A stretch of DNA of 64,000 bases from positions 135,955,914 to 136,019,913 of the forward strand of contig NC_092809.1 in the NCBI RefSeq assembly GCF_040954645.1, given 5' to 3'. Positions 11,784-23,174 of the stretch are shown here, in pieces. The notes below the pieces were generated by a model that had not been told where the DNA came from, made no database searches, and worked only from the letters and a program-made list of their open reading frames with translations. Both the position numbers and the translations under genes were made by a program. Every line of letters begins with the position of its first letter. Within the stretch, counting starts at the first letter, position 1. The stretch comes from Diabrotica undecimpunctata (lineage: Eukaryota > Arthropoda > Insecta > Coleoptera > Chrysomelidae).

Positions 11784-13016
11784 CAGTGGCGGCTGGTGTG
11801 TAAAATTTGGGTAGGCCAAGCCAGCAAATTACATAGCTATGTGTAATCATTGACGGATCCAGAGGAAGGGGTCACGTGGTCATAACCCCCACCCCCTAAC
11901 TAATTTTTTAATGATTTCTCTGTTCATTTTAACTTCTGCGTAGTATTTAATTTTTGCGATTTTTGATTTTTCATCTAGCAAATCGCGAACAGAAAACGCC
12001 CTCTTCTGTACATCCTTAAAAGACAGGAAATTACTTATATGTTCCTTGCAACTGGCATGTTTTTTTAAGGAGGCAGACATATTTTTAAATCAAAGTATCC
12101 TTCACAATTCTATACACATTTCTTATTAGAAAATAACAAACACGGCCAACAATATAGTCTGTTTTTCGTAATACTTCCAGACAACCATTTGTAGACATCA
12201 TACCAAGAGCAATTATTAAAAGTACGCACCTTTTTCCCATATTTTGGTCAATACGCAATGTTGGAGTAGGCCTTTCATTCATAATAATTTTTTTCTATCA
12301 ATTTCAGTTCTTCTAGATAATGGCGATTCCAATAGTGAAACAACGATGTCCAAACACTCACTAACAACATTACTATTACTGCAACCTGGTAAAGCGTCGT
12401 AAAAACTCATTTTTATGTATCAGTTATAAAACAATCTCACATATATAAGTTGCATACAATCAGGCGATATAGAAATCACGCAAATGTGATTTTTTTCTTC
12501 TTCGAATTTTACGAATTTTTTTAAATTTATTTGGGGAACCGTGCACTTGTTTGCAATTGTTGTTATAGATTATGTTACATGTTTTTTTATCATAATTTAA
12601 AAGAAAATTTATATTACAATTCGATAATTACGTTACAAGTGACAACGATGGTCATCGTAGGCCCGATCGTCTGGTGCCTAAACAGCAAGCATAAACACGA
12701 CAATATAAATCGTTGTCTGACAAGCTGCTTAACTTCAAACGCTTTTTGTACGGGGATCTTATGTCAGCTGGGTCGGCCAGTTCCGATCGGGCCTATTAAT
12801 ATTATTTAAAATGCCTGAATACGATTCGATGCTTTCTGTGGTAATATAATAACTTAGTTGTTTTAACGGACGCTAATGTATTGAGTGATTTAGTACATTT
12901 AAAAGTTATTTACATGCATTAACATAATTTTTAAATATTATGTTTTTCAATTTTAAAGCTCTTAAAATTATTGGGTAGGCCCGGCCTATCCTGCCTACCC
13001 CCAAAAGCCGCCACTG
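11784..13016 (-). mobile_element. Non-autonomous hAT element nested in the DD41D transposon
   Basis: The 1233-bp element has ends CAGTGGCGGCT and AGCCGCCACTG and an exact 8-bp target duplication ACGGGAAG (11776-11783 and 13017-13024), the hallmark of hAT elements. Minus-strand ORF 12080-11880 includes LKKHASCKEHISNFLSF and a KMNREIIKKLV block, resembling the zinc-finger (TTF type) N-terminal part of hAT transposases of the ZMYM1/ZBED-like kind. The dimerisation and catalytic parts are missing, so it is an internally deleted copy. It also contains a 13-bp inverted pair around TAGGCCCGATCG (about 12658-12670 and 12784-12796), possibly a smaller nested repeat. Confidence 0.9.
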
Positions 13017-13751
13017 ACGGGAAGTTGTCGAACTGCCGGAATAATCTCATTCTGTAATAGTTGTAAATATTTGGGCCCGTTTAGGTTTCCATTGATAAAA
13101 AATGGACCGACAATATGGTCGCCTAACATCCCAGTCCAAACATTTAACCTTTGCGGATGCTGCGTTCGCACTGCAACACTGAGGTGCTTATTTTTCCGAG
13201 AATAATACCTTGCAGCGGATGGATTGTGTTCTTATGTAATGAAAATGAAGATTCCTCAGAAAATAAAATATTCTTAAAAAGTGTACATTTGCATTCTGTT
13301 TATCCAACATAATTTCATAAAACTCCGTCCGCCTAAAGTTATCTTCCGGAAACAGTTCTTGTGTTGGTTGTATCTTAAAACAGTGATACCCATTCCTTTT
13401 AAGAACTTGCTGGACAGTTCGAGCATTCACGTTAACTTCCCTGGCAATTTGTACACTATTGCAGGGTTCACTAGCTTCCACAAAAGCACAAATATCAATA
13501 TCCCTGTTTTGACGCTCCTCATCGACAGATCTAACACGTGGTTCATTACCTTCATAAAACTTTTTACAAATGTTTACACATCCCGAAGTTTGAAAATGTT
13601 TAATGATATTTTTAACTGTTGTAACACTTGGTGGGGGTATATTTTTGAAGGCAACAATAAATAAATCAATTATTTCACGTATCGAATGACCCTGAAAGTA
13701 CCATGTTACAAGGTGCACTTTTTCTTGGACGGTATACAACGTAATAGGCAT
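13017..13751 (-). pseudogene. DD41D transposase, N-terminal and central part
   Basis: ATG at 13751 opens a helix-turn-helix region (YTVQEKVHLVTWYFQGHS, then NARTVQQVLKRNGYH near residue 107). The frame changes near 13250 and near 13205. The first catalytic block reads FSEESSF, so the expected first Asp is Glu. The central block RLNVWTGMLGDHIVGPFF follows. The reading breaks at the hAT insertion and resumes at 11775. This protein is clearly different from the 3.85-kb and 30.6-kb transposases. Confidence 0.85.
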
Positions 13752-13989
13752 TTTATTAATTATTTGTTTATTCTTTTAGAACTTCATTTGAAATTTTTAA
13801 TGTCAATGTGACAATTACGACAATTCGTACCTACTGTGAAATGAATATAGAGGTGGAAACGTGTAACATGTCACAGCGATTGCCATTTTGTTGTATGGTC
13901 AATAAAACAATGTCGTAATCTGTATAACGAGTTTATTACAGCTGTAGCTGTTTCTCGCATCCTACATTCAAACGCTTGCGATCGTTTCA

Positions 13990-15060
13990 GTCATATGCTT
14001 ACTTGTAGACCCCTATCTTCCATTGCACTATTTACTTCTTGTCTCCAAATTCCTATTGTTACGAACATGCTTTCGGCATGGCCCATGTAACGGTTACATT
14101 TTGAAAAAGGCATCAAGAACATTCGCGATGTATCGAGTGAGAGAAAGAACAACAGGTCACGTAGGCGAATTAGAGGTGGGACTACGCCAGAATGTTCTCG
14201 AACATAGTAACTTTAGTATATATATGTAACGATGATATGAGTTTAGTTTAGTTGATAAGAGAGTACCGAACTGTAAACTTATAAATAAATATATTTATAT
14301 AAATTCGAACCGCTCGTTTTATTTAATCTCGCTACACTATTCTATCCCTTCTAGTGATTTGGCAACACCATTAATTAATTTCCATTACTTTTATTTTGGA
14401 TGCGTCTTTTTTATGTATTACTCAATGCTCTGAACCATATGTAGTAATATTTTCTATGATACTTTTGTATATCTTAATTTTTGTGTAATTCCAGTAGCTA
14501 TTTTTTTTGTACTCCGACTCTTAGTTCTAAGTGCCTTTCTTCACCTCTCACTACTACATACTCTGTTTTAGATGCAAATTGTACAGTTTAAAATCTCCAA
14601 TTTTAACACTTATAGGTTCACATTTTCTTTTTCAAATATTCAAAACCCCCTCTAAATAAATCTTAAAGAGCGTAGGTGCAATGCAACAGCTTTAGCGATT
14701 TCTTTGTTCACCTTTATCTTTTTTATCACTTTTTCTCCAATCTTTATTGAACTCGTCATATCATCATACAACTTCCTCACAGCATTAATGTAAGTAAGTG
14801 GAATTTTCTTCTAGCACCTACCTCAGCTTAGCTAATAGGATACTATCATACGCCTTTTAAAGATCAATAAATACCATATGTATCTTCATATTGTGTTCCA
14901 TGCACTTTTATATTATTTATTTTAGACAGAACACATTGTCTATACAAGAACGACCAGTATGAAAGTCACTATGATCTTCAGCGTCTTCCCGACAAACTTC
15001 GATTCGGCTTTTAATTATCTTTCCGTACATTTTGCAAAATTCAGTCGGTTACACTAAGCC
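13990..15060 (-). mobile_element. Decayed LINE, interrupted by a solo LTR
   Basis: Minus-strand reading across several frames shows EDAEDHSDFHTGRSCIDNVF (about 14960), KLYDDMTSSIKIGEKVIKKI (about 14730), a C-terminal block near 14450 and IGIWRQEVNSAMEDRGLQ (about 14050-14000). It is related in style to the LINE at 15.7-16.9 kb. Many stops and frame changes are present. A solo LTR sits at 14057-14336. Confidence 0.65.
14057..14336 (+). mobile_element. Solo LTR (280 bp) with CTAT target duplication
   Basis: It starts TGTTACGAACATGC and ends CTCGCTACA, so it has the TG...CA ends of an LTR. It is flanked by CTAT at 14053-14056 and 14337-14340, the 4-bp duplication typical of Ty3/gypsy elements. 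An AATAAA polyadenylation word lies near the 3' end. Removing it restores an uninterrupted LINE block. The 18.5-kb gypsy pol carries no such LTR next to it, so I do not link them. Orientation is taken from the AATAAA position. Confidence 0.8.
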
Positions 15061-15654
15061 CGGTAGTTTCTACAATTCTTTCTGTTGCCTTTATTTTGTA
15101 TAGATTGCTAATATGTGCAGTTTTCAAGACCAAAACGAACTAATTTTTTAAAACCGGACCTTATTTTTTTCTAGTTTGATTAGGTGGTAGTAGTATAACG
15201 TTTGACCGAAATATGAGATTCGTCAAACTTACCATTTAAAAGTTATGACGAATTGAAATTTCAGTCAAAATTCACAATTCACCCTGTATATTATTAAACA
15301 ATGAGATCAGACACTTGTTTAATGTTCATATATATAAATATACAGTGGCTCACCCAGAATTTGTCAGAGGGGGGGGGGTTGAATTTTTTTTATGCTCCCT
15401 TCATTTTAGTCCCTAAAATTTGGGTTTTAGTTTAGTTTAAAGTACTAAAGATAGCAGTGCCAAAGATTCAGGTATCTATTATCCTGCCTACTAACTAAAA
15501 CCACCCTCTCTTACTTGTGCGCAGTTGACCGTCGCACGTACCGTACTCCGAAAATGGGGTGGTCGCTGTAAGGATGACGACATTATAAGAACGCTCTATT
15601 CTCGTATCTAGATCTTATCTATTGTTCTAAAGCTGTTTCTTTGTGGCATTTTAA
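15061..15654. other. Spacer with a poly-G run; no gene recognised
   Basis: Includes a run of nine G at about 15368 and a CACCCTGTATA word at about 15281 like the ends of DD41D elements. No element could be delimited. Confidence 0.35.
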
Positions 15655-16943
15655 AGTAATTACTATTTGAATGGGAATAAGTCACAATTGAAGGTTAAAA
15701 TAAGTTTATTGACATTTGACATTAATCCAACTTGTAAATACAATACATTTTGGAGACGGATATCGCCATATTCCCGTTCTCCTCCGCCAATCCTCCCGGT
15801 CCAAGTCATGCTCCTCCTCCAAACCTCTCGATTCCATCTCTCTTCTAATTCCTTCATTCCATGAGCGTCGAGGTCTATCTCTTTTTCTTCTTCCAGAGGG
15901 CTTCCATTTGTGAAGTTTTTGAGGCCTGCGTTCGTCAGGCATTCTCAATAGGTGTCCAAACATTTGCATGACCGTTTCTGTAGCATTTATGTTATTTCTT
16001 ATAGATTCGTTGGTGTTCCTTTCCTGCCGTGATGTTCTAGCACTTCTTCTCAAATAATCCATTTCAACTGCCAACAATCTTCTCTCCAGGTCTGCATTAA
16101 TTCTCCATACTTCAGAGCCATAACAAAGAACTGATTCAACAATGGTTTGCCCTTTTTTTTTGTTCCTTTTGGAAATGTTGCTATCCCACCCTAAGGACTT
16201 CAGACAGCCTACAATTTTACGGCCCTGATTAATTCGGTGTTTAATTTTGGTTTCTACCAAGCCGTTCTTAGCAATGAGTGCACCTAAATACATATTTAAA
16301 TTTTTCTACTTGTTTGATTTCCACGTCCTGGTCTATCAACACTTCAAACCTTGCATCTGAATTGATAACTAAATATTCTGTTTTCTTCATGCTGACTTGT
16401 AACCTCCATTTTACATATTCTCTGTATAGACGCTTTATCATAAATTCTAGATCATAAGAATCTTGAGCTAGGACGACTTGGTCATCCGCAAAGTTCAGGG
16501 AGAACAGTACGTCATTTCCTATGGGGATTCCCATTCCCTGGCAATGGTTTTTCCAATTTTGGAGGGCTGCCTCAATATATAAATTAAACAGTCAGGGTGA
16601 CATACTGCATCCTTGTTTTAGTCCTTTAGTTACTTTTATTGGCTCTGATTGTCTATTTTCGATTTTTAGGTAAGTAGGGTTATCCCTGTTACTTCTGTGA
16701 TTATTCCTAAAAGGTATGGACTTGCCACAAAGCTTGCCACAATTTAAGTCTTGGAACTGTATCATACGCATTTTCTAGGTCGACGAAGGCTAGATGTACT
16801 TCGGTACCAACCGCTATTCTTTTTTCTATTAATTGTTGGAGTATAAACAAGTTATCAGTGCAAGATCAAAGATCAAAGATTTAAACGTCAATAAACTTAT
16901 TTTAACCTTTAATTGCGCCTTATTCCCATTAAAATAGTAATTA
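15655..16943 (-). mobile_element. 5'-truncated LINE flanked by inverted copies of its own tail
   Basis: A minus-strand LINE from about 16864 to 15655. Its 3' tail (about 15655-15717) recurs in opposite orientation at about 16878-16943, with about 60 bp of similarity. A 12-bp direct repeat TAGATCTTATCT lies at 15609-15620 and 16942-16953 and may be a target duplication of the whole unit. Confidence 0.7.
15706..16864 (-). pseudogene. LINE reverse transcriptase and C-terminal region
   Basis: RT blocks on the minus strand: FVDLENAYDTVPRLKLWQAL (motif A, about 16790), KGLKQGCSMSP followed by an in-frame stop (motif B, about 16600), and LNFADDQVVLAQD (motif C, about 16490-16450). The thumb and C-terminal region continue in 16293-15706 (CYGSEVWRI, VEMDYLRRSARTSR, GHLLRMPDER, GRRKRDRPRRSW). 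There are breaks near 16700 and near 16290. The YADD position reads FADD, as in the LINE at 50.5 kb, so the two may belong to one family. Confidence 0.8.
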
Positions 16944-18547
16944 GATCTTATCTCTGTCATTGGCCCGGTTGGTGTTTCTCTTCTTCTTCTTCTTTTTTTC
17001 TAATGACTGCTTGGATGTAATTTTAAACACTATTCCATCCCTCCGTACTTCCCTATATATACATATTTACATACATTACGTAAATATACATATTTACTAC
17101 TTTCTGAAGTAGCAACTTTTCATATTAATAACCTTTGATTATAAACACAGATTTTTCTACTTAATTTCTTGTAAGCCAAAATTTTTTGCTATCCCTTTCC
17201 GAACCACTACCTAAAATAAACACCGGACAACCATCAGACCAGCAATAAAATCGTACAATAAAAAAAATTTAGATTATATAATTAGTAAAATCTTTTACAG
17301 AATCAGATTAAAAACTATAAATCTTGTCCTAAACACAGTACATTAACTTCGTCCTTGAATTAAAAAACGCTGGGAGGAATGGTGTATTATTATTTCAAAA
17401 TTATACATTTATATAGTCGATTTTGATTGACAAATTGTTCAAATATTTTTTTATGTTGTATTGGTTCTAATTATACCCTTAGACAGTGCAGTAAGTAGAT
17501 GTAAATAGTAATATGTATGGTTATAAAGTCATCATTATTTAAGTATTTATTTATTAATTTGTCGGGAAGTGCATGTCATTCTATTTTTTAGCATATTCAT
17601 CAATACAGTTTAAATAGGTACATTTATGATCATACAATTTTTTCTCATGATGTATACGATGTATATTTACAATTGGATCGGTATGACGACACAAAGACCA
17701 CAAAGATGCCCAAAGTGGCCGGTGCATTTGATGTTCTGGCATACCCAGTGATGCCTACATCCTACATTTCTATTGGATGTAGCCTATTTACATTTCTATT
17801 GGATGTATTGTTCTCTACCTAAGCTCTGTACGGGGCTATTAAAAACCTTTCCAAACATTTCTAATTTGTGTGTATTTGTCCCATAAGAAGGTGGAAATAT
17901 TGTTTTTTTTAATTGTTTAAAGAATAAATAAGGACTTTTGGTTATGAACATTCATTCTGTGCGATTGGTATTATTTGTTGTTCGTGAATTTGTGAGGTAA
18001 GAATATTAAAGGATTAAGATATTTACTATGAATATTCAAATTTTAAGGTTATGTTATGGTTTGATTAAAACTTTAATTATTTTTTACTCTATTTTGAGGT
18101 ATTTTGTTGTTGTTTTATTCGGTGTTATTTCAAAATTTGTCAATAAATCATTGAATTTATTTATGAAGTTAAAAAAACATTTAAATTAATGTTTTAATCT
18201 TTTTAAGTGCTAGTGATTTTATCCACTAAAAGACTAAATATATTCGTTTTCTCGTAGTTTAAATAGTTAATAAAAGTTTTGTTGTCATTACTGAAAAATT
18301 CATTAATACTGGATAGCTTCAACACATGTTTACTAGTCATTGTATGCCCAGATCTAAAAACTAAACTCAAAAACTATTAAAACATTCAAAAAAACATTTT
18401 TTTAACACTCACTATGACAATTTAATAAAAAGGTTTCCACAGAATGTTATATTATAACTTAAACTGCAAGAAAAAGAATATATTTAGTATATAACAGGAT
18501 AAAATCACTGGCAACGAAAAAAGAATAAAACATTAATTTAAATATGT
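16944..18547. other. AT-rich spacer with one short direct duplication
   Basis: A 19-bp word around TACATTTCTATTGGATGTA occurs twice in tandem (about 17763-17808). Otherwise no feature recognised. Confidence 0.4.
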
Positions 18548-19190
18548 ATGATGAACAGTACGATTTCTTTTGTTGGTATTAGGTATGTTTGCCCATTATT
18601 CAAATGGATTCCAAATTTTTCCGAAAGGGTCCACACATTAGCTTATGTCAACAATTTACCATTGAATGAAGATGCTTTATCTTGTTTTGAAAATCTGAAA
18701 TCTATAGTTGCAAAGTCATCTGTTCACGCTATCAACGAAAATATGCCATTTGTTGTTGAAACTGATGCTTCAGAACACTCAATTGCTGCTACCTTGAGTC
18801 AGAATTTCAGGCCTGTTGCTTTCTTTTCAAGATCTCTTAACTCTAGTGAGCTGAACCTTTCTCTGTGGAGAAAGAAGCATACGCTATTGTTCAATCTCCA
18901 AAGAAGTGGCGCCATTTTCTTATAGGAAGCCTTTCACAATCATTACTGATCAAAAGTTTGTAACATTTATATTCAACACGAAGCATTCCAGCAAGATTAA
19001 AAATGAGAAAATACAAAGATGGCGACTTGAATTGGCACCTTATAAATATGATATTGTATATTGACCAGGAAAAGACAGCCAAGCAGCGGATGCTTTATCG
19101 CGCATCTGCTCTTGTGCTACTACCACGGAGGCAGGTGCATCAAAATTCAAGTCACTTCACACTGCACTTTATCATCCAGGGATAACACGT
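18548..19190 (+). pseudogene. Gypsy RNase H region, frameshifted
   Basis: The start matches the end of the RT connection (ENLKSIVAKSSV). Then comes the RNase H core FVVETDASEHSIAATLSQ with its catalytic Asp, followed by RPVAFFSRSLNSSE. The frame changes near 18855 and again before 19000; later pieces read RHFLIG-like, TIITDQKF-like and DSQAADALSR-like blocks. RNase H would remove the RNA strand during reverse transcription. Confidence 0.8.
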
Positions 19191-20275
19191 ATGTTTTACT
19201 TTCTCAATGAAGTACTTTCTTTCTCAATGAAGTCAAGAATATGACTCGTGACTGTGGGGTATGTGCCAAAATCAAGCCGAGGTACTTTAAAAATGAGGGG
19301 CTTTTTTCAAAGCTTATAAAAGCCTCATATCCCTTCGAACGCCTTAGTAGTGACTTTAAAGGGTCAGTGCATTCGAATACCAATAATCGTTATATTCTTA
19401 CGGTAAGAGATGAGTATTCTAGATTCCCATTTGCTTTCCTATGCAGTGACATTAGTGCCAAAACAGTAATCAAGAATTTAAATAACTTATTTATGATATA
19501 CGAAAATCTTCTTCATCTTATTTATGATGTTTGGAATGCCTGCATACATTCATTCGGATAGAGGGATTCAATTTCTATTAGCTGCAGTCAAAGAGTTTCT
19601 CAACTCCAGAGGAATTGCAACAAGTAGAACTACTGCTTATAATCCTCAAGGAAACGGTGAAGTGGAGAAGTTGAATTCTCCTGTCTGGAAAGCTATTCAA
19701 CTGGCCTGTGAATCACATGAGGCACCTATTGAGACTTGGGAACAATACCTACCTGTCGTGCTGCATTCCATTCGTTCACTGTTGTGTACCGCAACTAACT
19801 GTACGCCGCATGAAAGGATGTTCGTGCACACACGTCGATTTCCAAATGGGAATACAATACCGTCATGGCTAGCAGAATCTTGGCATGTCTTGAGGTTCGA
19901 TCGGTTCGATCGGAAAAACAAGTACCAGCCTATCGTAGAGGAAGTGGAGGTAATAGAGGCAAATCCTGAATACTCTTTTGTTAAACTGAAAGACGGACGG
20001 TTAACATTTTCCTTTGAAGGTGCCAAAAATTTCGAACGCAGTCGCCTCGCACATGCACAGTTGACGGATCGGGTCCCTGTAATTAATCGCTCCTGGTGTC
20101 GCCGGGGACCAGGGCCAGGAGTGTTAACAGACACTAACGTTAATACACAGACGCAACTAGAGGCTATGGACTTGAAATTAATCTCTGTTTGTCTGTTTAG
20201 TAGTTTGAAAGTTTTTCTGTCATCTAAAACTTCCACGAAATTCCACGGTTCAAATGAATTGAATCACTTTGGTTG
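19190..20275 (+). pseudogene. Gypsy integrase, one frameshift in the core
   Basis: The zinc-binding region ends in DCGVCAKIKP (19241 onward). The catalytic core has RLSSDFKGSV (first Asp), a frame change near 19530, IHSDRGIQF (second Asp) and YNPQGNGEVEKLN (Glu). A C-terminal region with PSWLAESWHVL and VEVIEANPEYSFVKLKDGR follows, as in full-length gypsy integrases. The second part, 19524-20276, is open for 250 codons, so decay is limited. The clade within Ty3/gypsy was not determined. Confidence 0.85.
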
Positions 20276-20394
20276 AATGGAGAAGAAATCAATCAATCTA
20301 TTTACACGGTATCTGGAAAGTGAACTGTTCAACACATATTCTTCGAAAGATGTCGTCGAATGAAGATGTGCGGAGTTGCATTAATATGAAAAAA

Positions 20395-20760
20395 AGAAGC
20401 TAAGGAAACAATGTCGATGGTGGGTGCGATCATAAGTATTAAAAAGACAAATCTTAGGAGCTTTAAACCGTCTATTAAGAGAATTGGCAGAAGAGGATCC
20501 AGATACATACCTTAATCATCTTCGCATAAATGAAGCAAAATTTAATGAAAAAATTTAATGAACTTTTTAACTTGGTTAAATACTAGGATGAGGGATGCTT
20601 TGCCCGCAAGAGTGAAATTGCAAATTTTTCTTAGACATGTTTCTACTGGGGATTGTTTTGGATCATTAAAAGCATGATACAGAGTACCTATAGATGCTCA
20701 ATATCATCTTTTTTCGAAGCAGTGTGTGAAGCGATATGGATAGTACTACGAGATGGATAG
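20395..20760 (+). pseudogene. Harbinger/PIF nuclease fragment (HARBI1/ALP1-like)
   Basis: Reads CRWWVR, then GALNRLLRELAEEDPDTY, LRINEAKFNELF-like, and after a frame change RMRDALPARVKLQIFLRHVS, GDCFGSL and YRVPIDA. This matches the N-terminal half of Harbinger DDE nucleases. No catalytic Asp or Glu region is included, and no inverted repeats were found. Confidence 0.7.
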
Positions 20761-20764
20761 TACT

Positions 20765-21030
20765 ACGAGGGGGAAACACGCGACATTAGTTTACGTTATG
20801 TCTCTTTCTGCTTTTAAAGTTTTGTTGACTGTTTGGTCAACTATTTTTTCCACCATTCCCAAGTATTTGAATGTTTTCACTTGCTCGATTGGAGCATTAT
20901 CAACTTGCAATTGTATTCTTAAAAGTGCGTTTTTTCTTATTGTCATGCATTTAGTTTTTCCAGCATTTATCTTCAAGCCGTATGTATTTCCTAAGGTATT
21001 TATTTTAATATAGGCACAGTTTAACCACAA
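20765..21030 (-). pseudogene. RTE-like LINE thumb-region fragment
   Basis: Minus-strand reading gives INTLGNTYGLKINAGKTKCM and VDNAPIEQVKTFKYLG, the conserved block just after the YADD motif of RTE-like reverse transcriptases. It is about 80 codons with nothing recognisable on either side. Confidence 0.75.
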
Positions 21031-21446
21031 ATTTCTTTTTTATACTATGATATAAGTATAAGTACTTGACTAATACAATAAAAATCTATACTTATTTTTC
21101 ACACAAACAAACTGTGTCACTACCCATAAAAGATATTGTTATCGACTATATTTTATCGTGGTTAACGACTATGTAATGTTAACTTTTTATCGCTGTTTAA
21201 TCTTGTTTTCGATATCTTTCTATTTTTTATGGACATATAATTTTTTAAATCCCGCAAGTGGAATTTTTATACACTCCCTATGTAAACGTCAAGACGAGCA
21301 TAACCATAACCTCACTTTTAAACTGTCACTGTTCAAATTTCAAGTTCAGACCAAATAAAACAAAAAAGATATTTTAAATATATGTGACTCATTAATATTT
21401 AATTTATAGATAAGTCTTGGCTGGACTTTATATTATAGACTGTAAA
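21031..21446. other. Region upstream of the PLPP6-like gene
   Basis: AT-rich. Any promoter and 5' UTR of the PLPP6-like gene would lie here, but I see no TATA or initiator that I would defend. Confidence 0.3.
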
Positions 21447-23174
21447 ATGTCGGAGGTAAAAATGCAATATAATGATTTTTGAAAATACCTTTCAACAATT
21501 TCTTCCACTATTTTTCAAAAAATTTTTTTTAGGGCAAAGTTAGTAGAGTCCCACCAGCATTACAAAAAATATTGAAATACGATGCGTATATCACAAACGA
21601 GTTTCTTACATGGGCGAATAAAATCTTAGATGTAGATGCTTATAGAGTTCATTGTAAAGCTTTAGAAGTAAGTATTTGCATTTTCTACTTTTTGTTTTGC
21701 TATAGCATTGAATTAAACATACAATGGGAAAGGCATCATGTGAATAAGATAATAGAAAAGTATGTTTTTTGCATTCACTAGTTGCATACAATTGTTGAAG
21801 TGATGCTGTAAGCAGAATTTGTTATTAGAATAATTGTAGATATATGTTTTGCTGTTTCCTAAACATGATCTAAGTATAGGTGGAAAACAGAACAATACTT
21901 GGCAATTAAATAAGCCACAATTTTAATTAAAAATACTTTATATTTGATGTTTCGATTTCTAACAGCAACTGTTGCCATCTAGAACCCATTCAGACATCAT
22001 CTGAGGTTATCTGAGAAATACTCAAACATCATAACATAATTTTAATTAAAATGTATTGTTCGAATGACCTTATGACTATGAATGACGCTGCCTAGTGTTT
22101 ACAAAACCAACTGTGTGATATCGACACATTGATCGGTCAATTAATGTCGCTCCTAAATTAACTGGAACAGGGAAGCCCCTATGCTGCAAAACTGTAAAAT
22201 TATATACATTCGAATTGTCAAGCCAATGGTCCCATATTCTGTTCTGTTTAGTTATCAATTGAAATTGTTTAGTCTAGTTACAGTTTTAAATAAAGTAACC
22301 ATAAGACCAGCTAACAACCATAAGAAAATACACACATTAACTACAAACGACATTAAAAATATTGCCACAATTGTTTTCAATTTAGATAATATTGTATTAG
22401 GTTATTACATTAAAAATTATTGTTTTTAATCTACCTGTAAAAAATGATATAAATAGTCCTAAGGCACCTCAAGAAAACCTATACAACTAGAAACATTTAA
22501 AAAGAAATTATATAATTTGACTTTAAATTCATTTTTCAGATTTCTTGCCATGGAATTCCATGGTTTGCATTTTGGATTGCGTTTAGCTGGTTGTTTAATA
22601 ATCCTAATTTAGTGCAAATGCAAGTAAACATGCTTTTAGGTAAGTCTGTAAGACAAACAGTCTATATACTAATTAATTGTTCACTTTGAAATATGTCAGT
22701 GCAAGGTTTTATTTCAATTATGATTTTTCATTAACAATTTGCCAAATTCATTAACTAACTTTATGATTTTCAGGTCTTATTACTGATATAATGCTAGTAG
22801 CAGTAGCCAAAGCCTACTTCAGACGCAAGCGGCCACCAAAAAATATTAAAGATGATCCGCTAACAAGGAATGTGGACATATTTAGTTTTCCATCTGGCCA
22901 TGCTAGTAGGGCTATATTTGCAGCATACTTTTTCACTAAATTGTGGCCTATAAATTTTCTTCTTGTACCTTTCCTCTGGGTTTGGAGCATATCAGTCTCT
23001 CTCAGCAGGATCTTAATGAACAGACATTATATAATGGATGTTCTTGGTGGTACTGTCTTAGGAATTTTCAATGGGTTACTGATAGATTTTTTGTGGGTTG
23101 AAGATAGCACTGCTAAGTGGTTGTTTAACATTGTGTCTGATGAGAAGTTAGATGGTGGGGAATACCATGTTTAA
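21447..23174 (+). CDS. PLPP6: PLPP6-like polyisoprenoid/lipid phosphatase, four coding exons
   Basis: Exons: 21447-21455, 21533-21667, 22540-22639 and 22774-23174. All introns are GT-AG (77, 872 and 134 bp) and phases agree, giving 214 residues. The PAP2 signature is complete: KAYFRRKRP (KX6RP, 94-102), PSGH (121-124) and SR-X5-H-X3-D (159-170, with His124 and His166 as expected catalytic residues). EISCHGIPW (48-56) matches the block before the first helix in mammalian PLPP6. Three or four hydrophobic segments suggest an endoplasmic reticulum or nuclear-envelope membrane protein. PLPP6 family members dephosphorylate presqualene and other isoprenoid diphosphates. The product is shorter than human PLPP6 (about 295 residues, from memory), mainly at the N-terminus. 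The first exon has only three codons (ATG TCG GAG); a longer alternative 5' exon cannot be excluded. Copy looks intact. Confidence 0.9.
21668..22539 (+). other. Intron 2 of the PLPP6-like gene
   Basis: GTAAGT donor and TTTTTCAG acceptor. Near 21920-22050 it holds a 130-bp stretch bounded by inverted TTTTAATTAAAA words, possibly a small foldback repeat. Nothing coding. Confidence 0.7.

Larger units (their letters stand above)
11080..13922 (-). mobile_element. Second DD41D transposon, interrupted by a hAT element
   Basis: The ends read CAGATAACGACATCG at 11080 and, inverted, CAGATTACGACATTG ending at 13922. Similarity runs about 45-50 bp and each end is flanked by TA (11078-11079 and 13923-13924). 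Removing the nested 1233-bp element and one 8-bp target copy leaves about 1.6 kb. One broken transposase lies on the minus strand. Confidence 0.88.
18548..20275 (+). mobile_element. Ty3/gypsy LTR retrotransposon pol fragment
   Basis: Contains the 3' part of pol (RNase H and integrase) in pieces. Protease, most of the reverse transcriptase, gag and both LTRs are not seen. The element is decayed by frameshifts but long stretches still read well. It is flanked by AT-rich DNA on the left and a Harbinger scrap on the right. Confidence 0.85.

Noticed and set aside
13188..13250. Continuous end of the 187-aa ORF as the true protein
   Set aside because: The last ~30 residues are out of frame; the transposase reading continues in another frame with FSEESSF.
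19697..20236. Minus-strand 179-aa open frame
   Set aside because: Antisense of the gypsy integrase C-terminal part; no independent similarity.
14057..20275. Linking the solo LTR to the gypsy pol fragment
   Set aside because: No copy of the LTR borders the pol fragment and they lie more than 4 kb apart.
22791..23174. PLPP6 as a single-exon 127-aa protein starting at 22791
   Set aside because: Upstream exons with good splice sites and matching phase supply the EISCHGIPW block conserved in the family.
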